In this document: positions 10,216 through 21,400 of the stretch, one piece after another
Numbering within the stretch: position 1 is the stretch's first letter
Layout of the letters: every line of letters starts with the position of its first letter
DNA from: Clostridium estertheticum
Lineage (GTDB): Bacteria; Bacillota; Clostridia; Clostridiales; Clostridiaceae
Assembly: GCF_026650985.1 (NCBI RefSeq)
Contig: NZ_CP086239.1
Location: 1,674,001 to 1,738,000 of the forward strand
DNA length: 64,000 bases
Direction: 5' to 3'
Program-made: the position numbers and the translations under genes
The notes under the pieces: generated by a model
The model's database searches: none
What the model saw: the letters and a program-made list of their open reading frames with translations, nothing else
Told to the model about the DNA's origin: nothing

Positions 10216-12177
10216 TTAAAATGCACCTCCACCGCCGCCTCCGCCATCGCCTCCGGAACTGCCACCACTAAAGCCTCCGCCTCCGCCAAATGATGATGAA
10301 TCATTTGAACTTGAACTACTTTGTGCTTTTGAAACCGACCTATTTACAGTATGCATAGTATTATTAAACATCACCTCAAAACCAACAAAATAATCATAAT
10401 TTGTTCCATACATATATGTGAGCTGATTATTATTTAGATCTTCATTTTTAAATATTATAGGAAGCTGCTTAATAACTTCCTTCGCAACGCCAAGAGAAAT
10501 AGCATAAACAAGGTAGTGCTCCCACAATACAATAGATGGAATTTCAGCCTTATCTAACCTACTAAAATCTTTTAAAAAGTTTTTAAATGCTTGCCACATT
10601 GCATGCTGCTGACTACCATATTCTGATCTCTTATTCATGGTTATAGCTAAAATAATTAATATAACACCCTCAAATATCAATACTAAAGAAATTGGCATAA
10701 ACATAAATGATGCTTCAAGTGTTCTATATATTACGCAATAAATTCCTACTATCCCAACTAGTACACGAAGCATTATAGGCGTTTTATGGAGAAACTTATA
10801 TTCATCAGCATCTTCTTTTACAAGTTTAACCCACCTATTATAATCTGACTTAAATTGTAGGGCTGTACTGTCTGATTTAACATAATTCTCTATATCATAA
10901 AGACTGACACAACCATACCTTCCTACTTTATATATTAACCAGCTTATTAAAAACTTTTCATGTTTTTTTAAATTAACAGTTGGTCTCTTTTCAATTAGCT
11001 TAAATTCATACTGAACTGTTTTCTTGTCACTATTCTTATCCTTTCGGATCATATTATCTTGTGAAATTGAAAATTGTTTCTTTCTAACCAGGTTCATAAG
11101 GGTAGCCATAATATCCCTTGTATGTACTTTTCCAAAGTACATTAATACACTCATTTCGGCAGGAGTATATTCTCCTGGAAGCTCTCTGTAGTATTTACCA
11201 GAGAAGTCGTGTTTAGGTTCTTTATCATATCTAAAATATAAAAACATAATTGCTAATGCCCCTAATATTGCATAAAAAATCAACCTAGGTTTGGCATCAG
11301 CCTTCATTTGTATTTGAGCAAGCTCTTTTCGCTTTTGATTCTCAATCTGTTGCTTATTAATACCTTGTCCATCTAATCGTTCTTGCTCTCTTGTCTCATT
11401 AGCTTCACTTGCAAGTTTGCCCTCATTTGCCATTATTCCAGACAATGCATCCTTATTTACTATTTTGCTTGAATTTGGAACAAGTTTTATAGGAAATAAA
11501 ACCAAGGTTTCTACAAAATCTCCTGGTGATACTGTTGGCACCTGAAATTCCACATTTCTACTATCTAATATGGAAGATTTACCTGTTAAAGGTCCATGAG
11601 CAAATACTTTTAACTGCTCCTTTGTAGCTCCTGATGGAAGTGTTATTTTTATATTTATCTTATCCAAAGCTACTTCCCATTTTGTGTCAACTACTTTTCT
11701 ATTAAACTCTGCTATATCCTTATATTTTGTAACAGCATCAGCCAATTTATATTTTATAACAAAAGTTTTCTCCTCATCTTGTGAAGCTTCAAAAATCTTA
11801 AAATGCCCTAAATCTCCATCCTCTACAAAATTGTATGTTCCCGAATCACCTTTCTCATCTAGTGAATTTTCAGAATTTAGCTTAAGTTCTTGTAACTTTG
11901 TATTTTCAATTACATAAACTTTTTTATTTTTTAAGCCTTTTGTACCAGAAAAATCCACATCCCTAAGCACCCCATTAAACTCACCATCAAAATTATAGGT
12001 AAGTCTCTCTTCATAATCAGCAGAACCATCCTTATTTATTATTATATTAATATTATACCCAGACACATAAAAGCTTTTACTTCCCTGCGCACTAACTGGT
12101 TGCATACAGACAAAAGAAATAATCAGAATAACTCCCAATAATATTTTATAAAAAATTAATATATCCTTTTTTTTGAT
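10216..12177 (-). CDS. DUF2207 membrane protein with Gly-rich tail; start codon uncertain
   Basis: At least 640 residues: a signal peptide, an extracellular DUF2207 domain (INKDGSADYEERLTYNFDGE), a membrane helix near residue 285, a cytoplasmic region, two more helices near 455-500, and a C-terminal tail of Ser then Gly (GGGGGFSGGSSGGDGGGGGG). The first usual start codon is TTG at 12138, but it has no ribosome binding site at a usable distance and would cut off the positively charged part of the signal peptide. The frame stays open upstream, reading IKKKDILIFYKILLG. AAGGTG lies five bases before ATC at 12177, which I give as the start. A nine-base rather than eight-base A run (12167-12174) would instead join a GTG at 12185 to this frame. 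Function is unknown; it pairs with lemA. Confidence 0.8.
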   Translation of the reverse strand: MKKKDILIFYKILLGVILIISFVCMQPVSAQGSKSFYVSGYNINIIINKDGSADYEERLTYNFDGEFNGVLRDVDFSGTKGLKNKKVYVIENTKLQELKLNSENSLDEKGDSGTYNFVEDGDLGHFKIFEASQDEEKTFVIKYKLADAVTKYKDIAEFNRKVVDTKWEVALDKINIKITLPSGATKEQLKVFAHGPLTGKSSILDSRNVEFQVPTVSPGDFVETLVLFPIKLVPNSSKIVNKDALSGIMANEGKLASEANETREQERLDGQGINKQQIENQKRKELAQIQMKADAKPRLIFYAILGALAIMFLYFRYDKEPKHDFSGKYYRELPGEYTPAEMSVLMYFGKVHTRDIMATLMNLVRKKQFSISQDNMIRKDKNSDKKTVQYEFKLIEKRPTVNLKKHEKFLISWLIYKVGRYGCVSLYDIENYVKSDSTALQFKSDYNRWVKLVKEDADEYKFLHKTPIMLRVLVGIVGIYCVIYRTLEASFMFMPISLVLIFEGVILIILAITMNKRSEYGSQQHAMWQAFKNFLKDFSRLDKAEIPSIVLWEHYLVYAISLGVAKEVIKQLPIIFKNEDLNNNQLTYMYGTNYDYFVGFEVMFNNTMHTVNRSVSKAQSSSSSNDSSSFGGGGGFSGGSSGGDGGGGGGGAF

Positions 12178-12226
12178 AATAACACCTTCTTATATACCTA
12201 TTATAGCAATTATTTAATAATTTTTA

Positions 12227-12613
12227 TTATTTTTCATATAATTCTATAGGTAAATCATCTGGATCACTAAAAAAAGTAAATCTTTTTCCCGTAATTTCAT
12301 CAATTCTAATATCCTCAGTAATAACATTTTTATCATTTAGTTCTTTTATGGCCTCATATATATTGTCCACCTCAAAAGCAAGATGCCTTAATCCTCTTGC
12401 TTCAGGGTAACTAAGCCTTTTAGGTGATTGCTTAAAAGAAAATAATTCTATTTGATAATTTCCAGAAACGCCCAAGTCAAGTTTATATGACTCTCTATCT
12501 TTTCTGTATACCTCTTTAATTATATGTAATCCCAAAATATTAACGTAGAATTTTTTAGACCTTTCATAATTCGAACAAATAATAGCTATATGATGAATTT
12601 TATTTAACTTCAT
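12227..12613 (-). CDS. VOC / glyoxalase family metalloenzyme
   Basis: A 128-residue protein of two beta-alpha-beta-beta-beta units. It starts MKLNKIHHIAI and keeps the metal-ligand positions expected of glyoxalase I relatives: His in HHIAI, Glu in QIELF, His in RHLAF and Glu in PIELYEK. It resembles the YaeR/GloA2 group. The reaction cannot be settled from sequence; the family includes lactoylglutathione lyase, thiol-adduct and extradiol enzymes. AGGAGG precedes the ATG. It stands alone between the DUF2207 operon and the ClpP-like gene. Confidence 0.9.
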   Translation of the reverse strand: MKLNKIHHIAIICSNYERSKKFYVNILGLHIIKEVYRKDRESYKLDLGVSGNYQIELFSFKQSPKRLSYPEARGLRHLAFEVDNIYEAIKELNDKNVITEDIRIDEITGKRFTFFSDPDDLPIELYEK

Positions 12614-12745
12614 TATTAACCCTCCTGTTTTTTATAATACCTTAGCTTGTACCTTTAATAGTAACTTGTCCCATTATATTTATAACTATGAAACACTCCA
12701 TAGTTGAGCATCCCCTAGTTATATATAATTTTTAATATAATGGAG

Positions 12746-13384
12746 CTAAAATATCTCTTCTAAATCAGTTACTATTTTATCTGCGAGTCCTAGTGAAATG
12801 ATTTCATCAGACATTAACCACCAATCTTTTCTATAATTTTTTGTATATAGTTTATCTGTAATATTTGTATTTGCGACAATAAAATCTTTAACTCTTTTTT
12901 CTTGTCTTTGAGTAAATTCAAAATTATCTAAAACTTTATCTGTATTACCCATAGCCCCTGTACTACCAGAATGGATTAGTGCTGTTGTATCCTGAAACAC
13001 ATATCTGTGGCCTTTTGAACCAGCAAGTAACATTAATCCACCCGAACTGTAAGTTTTTCCGAGTCCTATTGTATACACTGGTGTTTTAGAAAGTTGTATA
13101 ACATTTATGAAATTGAGCACTGCAGGTAATTCACCTCCATTAGAATTTATAAAGATCTTAATTGGAGTTCTCTCCTCAGGCGATTTACCTTTATCTTGTT
13201 TATTCCACTTTATAATCATTAATGAAAAATCAACCAAACTATCATCAATATCAAAGTTCCAAAAAATTTCTCTATTTCTAGTCCTCTCATAATAATCTAA
13301 GGTTTCTGGGTCCGGTAGATTCATTTTTGTTAATTCCTTAACCTCATCATCAAAAAATATATCCCAGTTTTTATTTGCGCTCAT
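12746..13384 (-). CDS. divergent ClpP-family serine protease
   Basis: A 212-residue ClpP-fold protein. The catalytic triad appears intact: Ser113 in GKTYSSGG (where typical ClpP has AASMG), His138 in ALIHSG and Asp187 in KDWWLMS. The usual IFINSNGGE strand is present. It is clearly not the housekeeping ClpP: the N-terminal 45 residues (with FWNFDIDDSL) and the region around His differ, and no ClpX or tig gene adjoins it. It may be a specialised ClpP paralogue that joins the housekeeping ring or acts alone. GGGTGA precedes the ATG. Confidence 0.88.
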   Translation of the reverse strand: MSANKNWDIFFDDEVKELTKMNLPDPETLDYYERTRNREIFWNFDIDDSLVDFSLMIIKWNKQDKGKSPEERTPIKIFINSNGGELPAVLNFINVIQLSKTPVYTIGLGKTYSSGGLMLLAGSKGHRYVFQDTTALIHSGSTGAMGNTDKVLDNFEFTQRQEKRVKDFIVANTNITDKLYTKNYRKDWWLMSDEIISLGLADKIVTDLEEIF

Positions 13385-13483
13385 AATTCACCCTGCTTCC
13401 TTCATATTATTAAATCGTATATTATATTATATGTATGCGGATATTCTTTCCCACATTCAAACTCATATAAATATATTTTATTT

Positions 13484-15691
13484 TTATTTGTTTTTATGCT
13501 CCTTTTCAAGCTTAGAGAATGTGTAAGATATTAATAATGCAATTACCCCAACGATCATAAATACTAGTGTCTTAATTATAAAATTAAATGAATAGAAATC
13601 TATGAGCATTAATTTAGCACAAGTTATAAGCGATAATATTAAGCCATATTTTCTAAGCTGGGAATTATTTATTTTAAATCCTAAAAATACACTACCAAAA
13701 GCAACTAACATAAGTGATATACTAAGCATTAGTTGTTTAAATTCATATACTACATCAACTATAAAACTTAATCTCACTACTATATAAGTTGATAACAATG
13801 CTCCGATTAACACCTTATTGAAATTAAATTTAATGTTATCTATATATTCATCAGTAAACATAGATACTAAAATATATATTATAAGCATTGTAGTTAAATA
13901 AAACTGTATATTCCCATATAAACCTGATATAATGCATAAAAAAACTATAAAGCATAAACTTATAAAATTCATTATCTTTATGTTATCATGCTTTAATATA
14001 TCAAATTTGTTTATTATAACTGTGTAGATAACAAATATACTAAGCGCTATGAATGATTGTAGATTATTAAACATATCTATATTATTTATCTCATTAAATA
14101 CCCACCCTGCTATAATCAGCGGATAAAAATATTTAAACATTATAATTACTATATTATTTTTAAACTCTTTACTACAATAAATTATAGCCGCATATAATAC
14201 TAAATATATTATACTAATAGGCTTATTTATATTAATTAAACAATTTAACATACTTAAACCCACTAATCCTATTAGAGTAACTCTTAAAAAAATATTTTTA
14301 TCTTTTAACCAAACCATAAGTGTGCTTAAAACTAAAACAGATATTACACTTATAGTGACGATACTATATTTGCCGTGTAAATCTAGATTTAATCTAAAAA
14401 GTATGTCTAAGCAAGTTATTACAACGCCTACATAACCCGTCCATTTTGATGAGTTTTTTAACCTTAATAATATTGCAATTCCAATAATACAGTAAGCAAG
14501 CAAAGGTACATACCAAATAGTCGTGTCTATATATATTGATAGTGATGAGAAAGGATATATTATAAAATACATTAGTATCCCTATCGAGTTAAGTGTACTT
14601 TCTTTTCTTTTACAAGTAATCATAAATTGCACACTGTATATAAGAGTTATTAGTATATATAATAGTGTCACCACATACTTATCAAAATTTACCCCAATAA
14701 TTATAGTAGAGATTAATGCTAACATTGATGTGTAAAATTCAAATGATACGTTTATTTCTTTACTTTTAATTTCCTGTAGTGGAAAATATATATTTAATAT
14801 ATTTATAAATATTAATATTATAAGTAATGTATATGACTGCCCCGCTGATATCTTGTCTACAGGTACTAAACATATATATGCTCCTATTAAAGTTACAATT
14901 CTGAGTAAATTTGATTCCTTTTTATAACTTAAATAAATTGCCCCACCAGTTATTAAAGCCGTAATAACCAGCGTTGTTATGCCTGAAATATTTTCAAGTT
15001 CTAAGTAATTTATTATTACTGCTATATATAAACCAGATATTCCAAGGGCCGTTATACCTTTTGAAAATTTGTAATTCTTCCTGAGTAGGTATAATTCACT
15101 AAGTAATAAGATTAATATAGGTATTAAAAACAGGGTTAACCCCTTCATCTCTTTTGACATAAAATTCACATAAACAACCCTGCCAAATGTAGAAAGAGAT
15201 ATAAGGATTAAAATTATACCAATTAAGTTTAATGCTCCTATACCTAATTTAAGACTATTTCCTTCTGGCTTTTTAATTGAAGTATGATTTATATTTTCAT
15301 CTTTTAAATGTTGTGGAACATTAGTAGGTTCCTTAAGAGTATGTGTTTGAAAAGTAGTAACCTCGCTAATTTTTGTTTCTAGTTCAACTAGCTTCCTCTC
15401 TAAATCGCTTACCATTTGGAATAAATTTGATATTTCTATAGTTAATCCTAACTTTTTAGTTTCATTTGACACAGTAATTGCAACAATTCTATTTTTTAAA
15501 GTAACAAACTCATTTCTAGTTTTATCTGCCACACCTAGGTTATAATCCTCAAGTTTCTCTAATATTTTTTTATTCTCTAAGTATACTAACTCTTTCTCTT
15601 TTTTCTCTACCGTTTCTAAGTCTAACAAGATGAGCTGAATTTCATTATTTGTCTCCTCTTGTAGCCTCAGGTAATCATCAATACCTCTCAT
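13484..15691 (-). CDS. DUF2339-type polytopic membrane protein with coiled-coil N-terminus
   Basis: A 735-residue protein. Residues 1-125 are charged and heptad-like (coiled coil), followed by a short linker and then about 20 membrane helices from residue 150 to the end, running in close succession (for example LGIGALNLIGIILILISL). This layout of a coiled-coil head and very many helices is that of DUF2339 proteins, whose role is unknown. Gene starts at ATG after GGGGGAATGTAA. It sits 31 bases downstream of the ABC permease and may belong to the same transcript. Confidence 0.85.
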   Translation of the reverse strand: MRGIDDYLRLQEETNNEIQLILLDLETVEKKEKELVYLENKKILEKLEDYNLGVADKTRNEFVTLKNRIVAITVSNETKKLGLTIEISNLFQMVSDLERKLVELETKISEVTTFQTHTLKEPTNVPQHLKDENINHTSIKKPEGNSLKLGIGALNLIGIILILISLSTFGRVVYVNFMSKEMKGLTLFLIPILILLLSELYLLRKNYKFSKGITALGISGLYIAVIINYLELENISGITTLVITALITGGAIYLSYKKESNLLRIVTLIGAYICLVPVDKISAGQSYTLLIILIFINILNIYFPLQEIKSKEINVSFEFYTSMLALISTIIIGVNFDKYVVTLLYILITLIYSVQFMITCKRKESTLNSIGILMYFIIYPFSSLSIYIDTTIWYVPLLAYCIIGIAILLRLKNSSKWTGYVGVVITCLDILFRLNLDLHGKYSIVTISVISVLVLSTLMVWLKDKNIFLRVTLIGLVGLSMLNCLININKPISIIYLVLYAAIIYCSKEFKNNIVIIMFKYFYPLIIAGWVFNEINNIDMFNNLQSFIALSIFVIYTVIINKFDILKHDNIKIMNFISLCFIVFLCIISGLYGNIQFYLTTMLIIYILVSMFTDEYIDNIKFNFNKVLIGALLSTYIVVRLSFIVDVVYEFKQLMLSISLMLVAFGSVFLGFKINNSQLRKYGLILSLITCAKLMLIDFYSFNFIIKTLVFMIVGVIALLISYTFSKLEKEHKNK

Positions 15692-15722
15692 TTACATTCC
15701 CCCTGGTATGTTATTTACAATT

Positions 15723-17384
15723 TTACATTTCTATATCCTTCCAATTTACATTAAAACTAGTTTTCCAGAGAATTACATTAGCTATTAAAAGCACTATTCC
15801 ATAAACACATATAAATATTATATTATTTCTAATAGCTATATGAATTCCAGCAAATGCGCCAAGTAGCAAGCTAGTTATTATCGATGGCATTATAAGTTTT
15901 CCACTATCTGTTGTTGCAAATTTTACGCTAAACGGCATTGCCTTATTTGATAATTTAAAATACACTAACGATAATATTAAAAGAACTAAAAACATTACAA
16001 CTAAGTCTATAATTATCGATGGACCTTTAAGCATTAAGAATACAATAGAATCCAATAAATATAGTGGTATTATAAGTTTAAATATAGTTCCTTTTACTGC
16101 TCCTTTTAATATTACTCCCGGATTCTCTATTGGTAATACCTTGTATATAAAAGCTCCCTTAAAACTATCACTATTATTTATAAATGCTGTACAAAAACAT
16201 AATAAGAATATACTTATATATATTAATAAATGAATCTTCCCACCAAAACCATTTTGAATATTATCCAAAAGTGATTTACCATTTCTGTCCATAAATATAA
16301 ATAAAACTGGCATAAATACTGCCATTGCAAGGGTTGGATATACCTTCAGCTTTAGGTTTCGTTCTGTAGCTATCATATTTTGAGTGAATTTAAACATACT
16401 CTTTTCAATATTATCCTTGCAAACAAGTCCAGCTATAAATTCCTTTCTATTTTCACTCCTTCTGCTTACAGTTCCTCCTTTAGCATTTAATTTTTGAAGG
16501 TTCTTTTCAAAATATGGTACTACCTTTTTAAAATAAAGCATACTTAAAACAATTGGCCCCACTACCGCAAGTACTAGTAAGTACATTAAGATAGGTTGTT
16601 TATTACCATCTATCAATATTCCAAATGGCGCTGCAAACCACATGGATGGTAATATTACATGCCAAAGCTTAGGTACATATTCACTATTCATATTTGAAAC
16701 ATTAAAAACTCTAGCAACTAATTGATATCCAAATGCAAATACAAAAGCTAATAATATTTGGAAATAGTTTATTATATCTTTTAGTTTTTCTCCATCAAAA
16801 AACTTTAAAACTAAGGTATATAATAAAGATGTTAAAGTTATAACTATTAAAACCGAAAGGATATTTTCTATGAAAAATATTATGAAAAACAAAATCCCAT
16901 ATTTTATTGTACCAATAAGGAGCGGAATTAAATTTAATGACAGTGAAAGGCCCGCTAAATATATACATATATGAGTTGTTTTTGCTGCATTAAAAGTTTT
17001 ATTATCTATAGGTTTTGGTAATAATATACTTTTCTCTGTTACATCTAATAATACTGCTGAAAAGTCAGATATCATAAGTGAAATCATCATAAATAGATTT
17101 ATACCTATTACAATATTTGTAGCTTTCATAGCAGGCATATCACTATTCATTATTAGACCAATAAAAATACTTATAAAAGCATTAAACATAAGCAGACTTA
17201 AATAATTGTTTTTACCGCGGCTCTCGTCACTCTTTTTATTTTTTCCCATGACATTGCTTACCCGTCTGCCATCCATGGTTAATTTTATTTGTAGAATCAT
17301 TCTCATAACTTTATAGTTAACTCCTAATTTTACATATATACATTGGAATTTATCTAATATCTTAAGAACCGTGAAATTTTCCAT
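15723..17384 (-). CDS. ABC transporter permease, large ABC-2-like
   Basis: A 553-residue membrane protein with about 12 predicted helices. After a soluble N-terminus (to residue 60, containing the basic patch RRVSNVMGKNKKSDESRGK), helices run in two blocks separated by a cytoplasmic region near residues 285-335 (KLNAKGGTVSRRSENRKEF). It starts two bases after the ATPase stop codon, and GAGGTGTAG precedes the ATG, so the two genes are translationally close. The family resembles putative exporters of Bacillus and clostridia; the substrate is unknown. Confidence 0.85.
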   Translation of the reverse strand: MENFTVLKILDKFQCIYVKLGVNYKVMRMILQIKLTMDGRRVSNVMGKNKKSDESRGKNNYLSLLMFNAFISIFIGLIMNSDMPAMKATNIVIGINLFMMISLMISDFSAVLLDVTEKSILLPKPIDNKTFNAAKTTHICIYLAGLSLSLNLIPLLIGTIKYGILFFIIFFIENILSVLIVITLTSLLYTLVLKFFDGEKLKDIINYFQILLAFVFAFGYQLVARVFNVSNMNSEYVPKLWHVILPSMWFAAPFGILIDGNKQPILMYLLVLAVVGPIVLSMLYFKKVVPYFEKNLQKLNAKGGTVSRRSENRKEFIAGLVCKDNIEKSMFKFTQNMIATERNLKLKVYPTLAMAVFMPVLFIFMDRNGKSLLDNIQNGFGGKIHLLIYISIFLLCFCTAFINNSDSFKGAFIYKVLPIENPGVILKGAVKGTIFKLIIPLYLLDSIVFLMLKGPSIIIDLVVMFLVLLILSLVYFKLSNKAMPFSVKFATTDSGKLIMPSIITSLLLGAFAGIHIAIRNNIIFICVYGIVLLIANVILWKTSFNVNWKDIEM

Positions 17385-17386
17385 AC

Positions 17387-18175
17387 CTACACCTCTTCAA
17401 CTAAAGAAACAAATTCTTCAGCAATCGCTGTATGCTCATTAAACCCTGTTAATTGATTAAATATTTCCTCAAGTGAACCCTCCCTTTGATTATTCTTAAG
17501 CTCCTCAAAACTGCCATCAGCAACTATTTGTCCAGCATTTAATAGTATTATTCTATCACTTACCTTTTCTACAACATCCATTATATGCGATGAATAAAAT
17601 ATTGTTTTCCCTCCCTTTGCAAGAGTTTTCATAACCTCTTTAAACACCATAACACTATTAGCATCCAGTCCACTTAACGGTTCATCAAAAAATAATATAT
17701 CAGGGTTATGAATTAAACTACATATTATAAGTAGCTTTTGCTTCATGCCTTTTGAATATGAGGATATTCTAGAATTTATAACATTGTCCATTGCAAATAG
17801 TCCCATTAGCTTTTCCGATCTCTCTATAAGTTTTTTCTCTTCTAGACCATATATTCCACCTAAAAAGCTTATATACTCATAAGCAGTTAAATTTTCATAT
17901 ATATCAGCAAGCTCTGGTACATAACCTATTTTCTTTTTATACTCTATACTTCCATTACTAATATCTTGTCCGAGTATTTCAACCGTTCCAGAGTATCCTT
18001 CTAATATACCTAACATTATTTTTATAGTAGTGCTTTTACCAGCACCATTAGTCCCTATATATCCTATAATCTGGCCGCGAGGAATCTCCAAATTTATACC
18101 ATTAAGCACCAACTTGTTACCATAACTCATTTGTAAATTCTTTATTGATATTATGCTTTCTGAGTTTTCCATCAT
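17387..18175 (-). CDS. ABC transporter ATP-binding protein
   Basis: An ATPase for the permease encoded downstream. Walker A is GTNGAGKST, signature YSKGMKQKL, Walker B ILFFDEPLSGLDA and H-loop SSHIMDV. The longest frame starts with GTG at 18181, but AAGGGGTG precedes the ATG at 18175 by five bases, which makes that the better start (262 residues). A C-terminal tail after the NBD (TAIAEEFVSLVEEV) is short. It is the first gene of a two-gene exporter unit, possibly extended by the DUF2339 gene. Confidence 0.93.
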   Translation of the reverse strand: MMENSESIISIKNLQMSYGNKLVLNGINLEIPRGQIIGYIGTNGAGKSTTIKIMLGILEGYSGTVEILGQDISNGSIEYKKKIGYVPELADIYENLTAYEYISFLGGIYGLEEKKLIERSEKLMGLFAMDNVINSRISSYSKGMKQKLLIICSLIHNPDILFFDEPLSGLDANSVMVFKEVMKTLAKGGKTIFYSSHIMDVVEKVSDRIILLNAGQIVADGSFEELKNNQREGSLEEIFNQLTGFNEHTAIAEEFVSLVEEV

Positions 18176-18333
18176 TCCCACCCCTTAAAATGTTTTATAT
18201 GTTTATGTTCTTTATTATACTACATAATTTTGTAACTTAAATACAAGAACTTTTTATAATATGTGAATTACTTTACAATTATAGTCAAATTATTATATTC
18301 GTAAAATTTTTATTGTACTACTATAAAAAATTA

Positions 18334-18385
18334 AAAACCTCCTATATAATGTTAAGTGCCAAAGCCTAACAGTATAGGAGGTTTT
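18334..18385 (-). terminator. rho-independent terminator of the lacZ operon
   Basis: Inverted arms AAAACCTCCTATA and TATAGGAGGTTTT, separated by 26 bases, just beyond the lacZ stop codon. On the minus strand the stem ends with TTTTTAATTTTTT. Confidence 0.8.
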
Positions 18386-18417
18386 ATGAATCAATTAAAT
18401 TTTATTATTCACATTCA

Positions 18418-21400
18418 CTATTCTAAACATTTTCTCATTGTAAATTCAAAGTGAATATCCTTTGAGGAATCTATAAGATATTCTTTGTGAACTGGTGCTC
18501 CCCAGCTATCATCACCACCAACTCCCATTTGTTTTTCTGCAATTGTAACTACAGTATAGTTAACTTTTGGTAGTTCATTGTGATGATATGCATTTTGAAG
18601 TTCGCATGCTGTATATGGAGATACTCCTAATTCAAATGGTACCTTGCTTGCTTCAAACTCAATACCAAATCCATTTTTATCTTTTATCTTAGCCCATCTA
18701 ACCCCAGTATGGTTTCCACTTTCCTGAGGTACAATATACCCTGAAACATTTTCTTCCACTGATTTTTCGAAAATTCCAAGTGTTGCTCCATGAAGTCTAT
18801 CCACATAATTTTCTTCTGGTCCCTTGCCATACCACTTGAAATTATCATAATCCGAGGATAATTTGAATGCCATTCCAAATATAGGAAGCTCAGGCATTCC
18901 TTTAACACCCTTATAATTGCAACTTACTTTAATTTCACCATTAGAATATACAGTATAGGCTATCTTAACTTCAGCCTGTATTCCCGCTAGAAGTGCATAT
19001 GTATATTCTACGGTAATGCTATAATCATCTTCAATTACATTTACATCAATGCAACTTTGGAACATACTTGCTTGAAGCCATTGTCCACACCTAAATCCAT
19101 GATTAGTTCCCTTATCATTATCCGTCATAGCTCTCCAATAAATAGGCATTGGGGCCCTAGTTATCATTTCTATGCCATCATATCTAAGAGATACCATTCC
19201 ACCTTCTTGTTTTGAAAATAAGACACTAAAATCATCATTTTTAACTCCAATATTTACATCCCCATGGACAACTTGAATCTTAGTTAATTTTTTAGCATCA
19301 ACAATTCCCTCTACATTAAATACATACTGATCAAAGGCTACCACATGCAAAGCTTCTGCCCAAACATTTCCATCTTTAAGCTTAAATGAAACATTCAAAG
19401 CATATTCCCCAAAAGTTTTCACCTCAGGGAGTTTAAAACTTACATACTTTTCTTCACAAGGCTTAACAATAACTGTTAAAAAGCCTTTGTAAATTTCTTT
19501 TCCATTAAAATCTAGGCAGTACTCTAAAATGTAATCTGAAGTATCTATAAATAGATTTTCATTTTTAACCAAAACTCCATCTCTGTCAGTAGTTAATTTT
19601 ATATTTTGATAAAGTTTTTTTACTTCGATAACCTTTGGAGAGGGTTTTCTATCTGCATAAACTATACCATCTCCACAGAAGTTGTAATCCGTTGGTCTAT
19701 CATCAAAATCTCCTCCATAAGCCATAACTTCCTGATTAAACTTATCCTTTTTAATTAAGAACTGATCAATATAATCCCAAATAAAGCCACCTTGGTAAAG
19801 CGGATATTTGCTTTCAAGCTCCACATATTTATGCATTGCTCCACAGGAATTTCCCATAGCATGCATGTATTCGCAGCTTATATATGGTTTTTCTGGAGCA
19901 TTATTTAAATACTCCTCAATTTCAAAAACCTTAGCATACATTCTGCTTTCCATATCACTAGTTTCATTAAAGCTCCTATCCTGGAATACACCCTCATAAT
20001 GAACTAATCTCGAAGGATCTTTTTCTCTAAAATACTTTGACATCTTATATATATTTTCTCCACCAAAGGATTCATTCCCACAAGACCATATTAAAATGGA
20101 CGGATGATTCTTATCCCTTTCAAGCATAGACGTTGCTCTATCAAGTACAATGTCTAACCACTGTTTTTTACTGCCAGGAATAACCCAATCAGGTTTGATT
20201 TTGCCCATCTTTTGCCAAGATCCATGAGTTTCTAAATTAGTTTCATCTATTAAATATATGCCATATTCATCACAAAGCTCATACCAATGTGTTTGATTAG
20301 GATAATGAGAAGTTCTCACAGCATTTATATTATTTTGTTTTAAGAATTTTATGTCCCATAACATATCTTCTTTAGTAATAGCTCTACCTTTTCTACAGTT
20401 AAATTCATGACGATTTATGCCCTTAAACACTATACGTTTGCCATTTATGGTCATAATCTTATTTATCATTTCAAAACTTCTAAATCCAACCTTTTGGCTG
20501 ACCACTTCAACTACTTTTCCATCAAGTCCTCGAATTATAGCAAATAAGGTATAAAGATATGGATTTTCAGCGCTCCAAAGCTCTACATTATTAACATTTA
20601 AATCTAATGATATGCTCTTTGCTAAAGATGTTCCTATATCTTTTGCTACCACTATTCCATCTTTATCCATAAGTTCTAAGTCTATGGTAGAATTAATTTC
20701 TCCCTTTATTTTTAAATCTAGATCTAAAACTGCATTTTTATAAGACTTGTCTAAGTTTGTTTTCACAAATAAATCTTGAATATGAGTTTCTGGAACAGAA
20801 TATAAATACACATCTCTAAATATTCCCGAAAAACGCCAAAAGTCTTGGTCTTCTAGCCAGCTTCCAGTTGATCTCTTATATACCTCCACAGCCAGCTTAT
20901 TTTCTCCATCTTTAATAAGCTTTGTTAAATCAAACTCTGATGGAGTAAAACTGTCCTCACTATACCCTATAAATTCACCATTTAGCCAAAGGTAAAAAGC
21001 GTTTTCCACTCCTTGAAAAGAAATATATACAGGTCCACCTTTAATATTTTCATCAATATCAAAATACTTTACGTAACTTCCCACAGGATTGTATTCTTTA
21101 GATACCTCAGGTGGTAATAACTCACTATGCCCATCCCAAGGGTACATGGTATTTATATATTGAGGTTTATCATAACCTTGAAGTTGTATATGTGCAGGAA
21201 CTTCTATATCCTTAAAGCAATGACAATCAAATTCAGGCTCGTAAAAATCTTTAATTCTAGAGCTTGGGTTTACCGCAAAACTAAACTTCCAATTTCCATT
21301 CAAACTTTGACGAAGATCCATTTCGCCAATTGATTCTTCTTCTTTTGTCAAATAATATTTATGATCTGAGTGAGCATCAATTCTGTTAACAGCAAAAACT

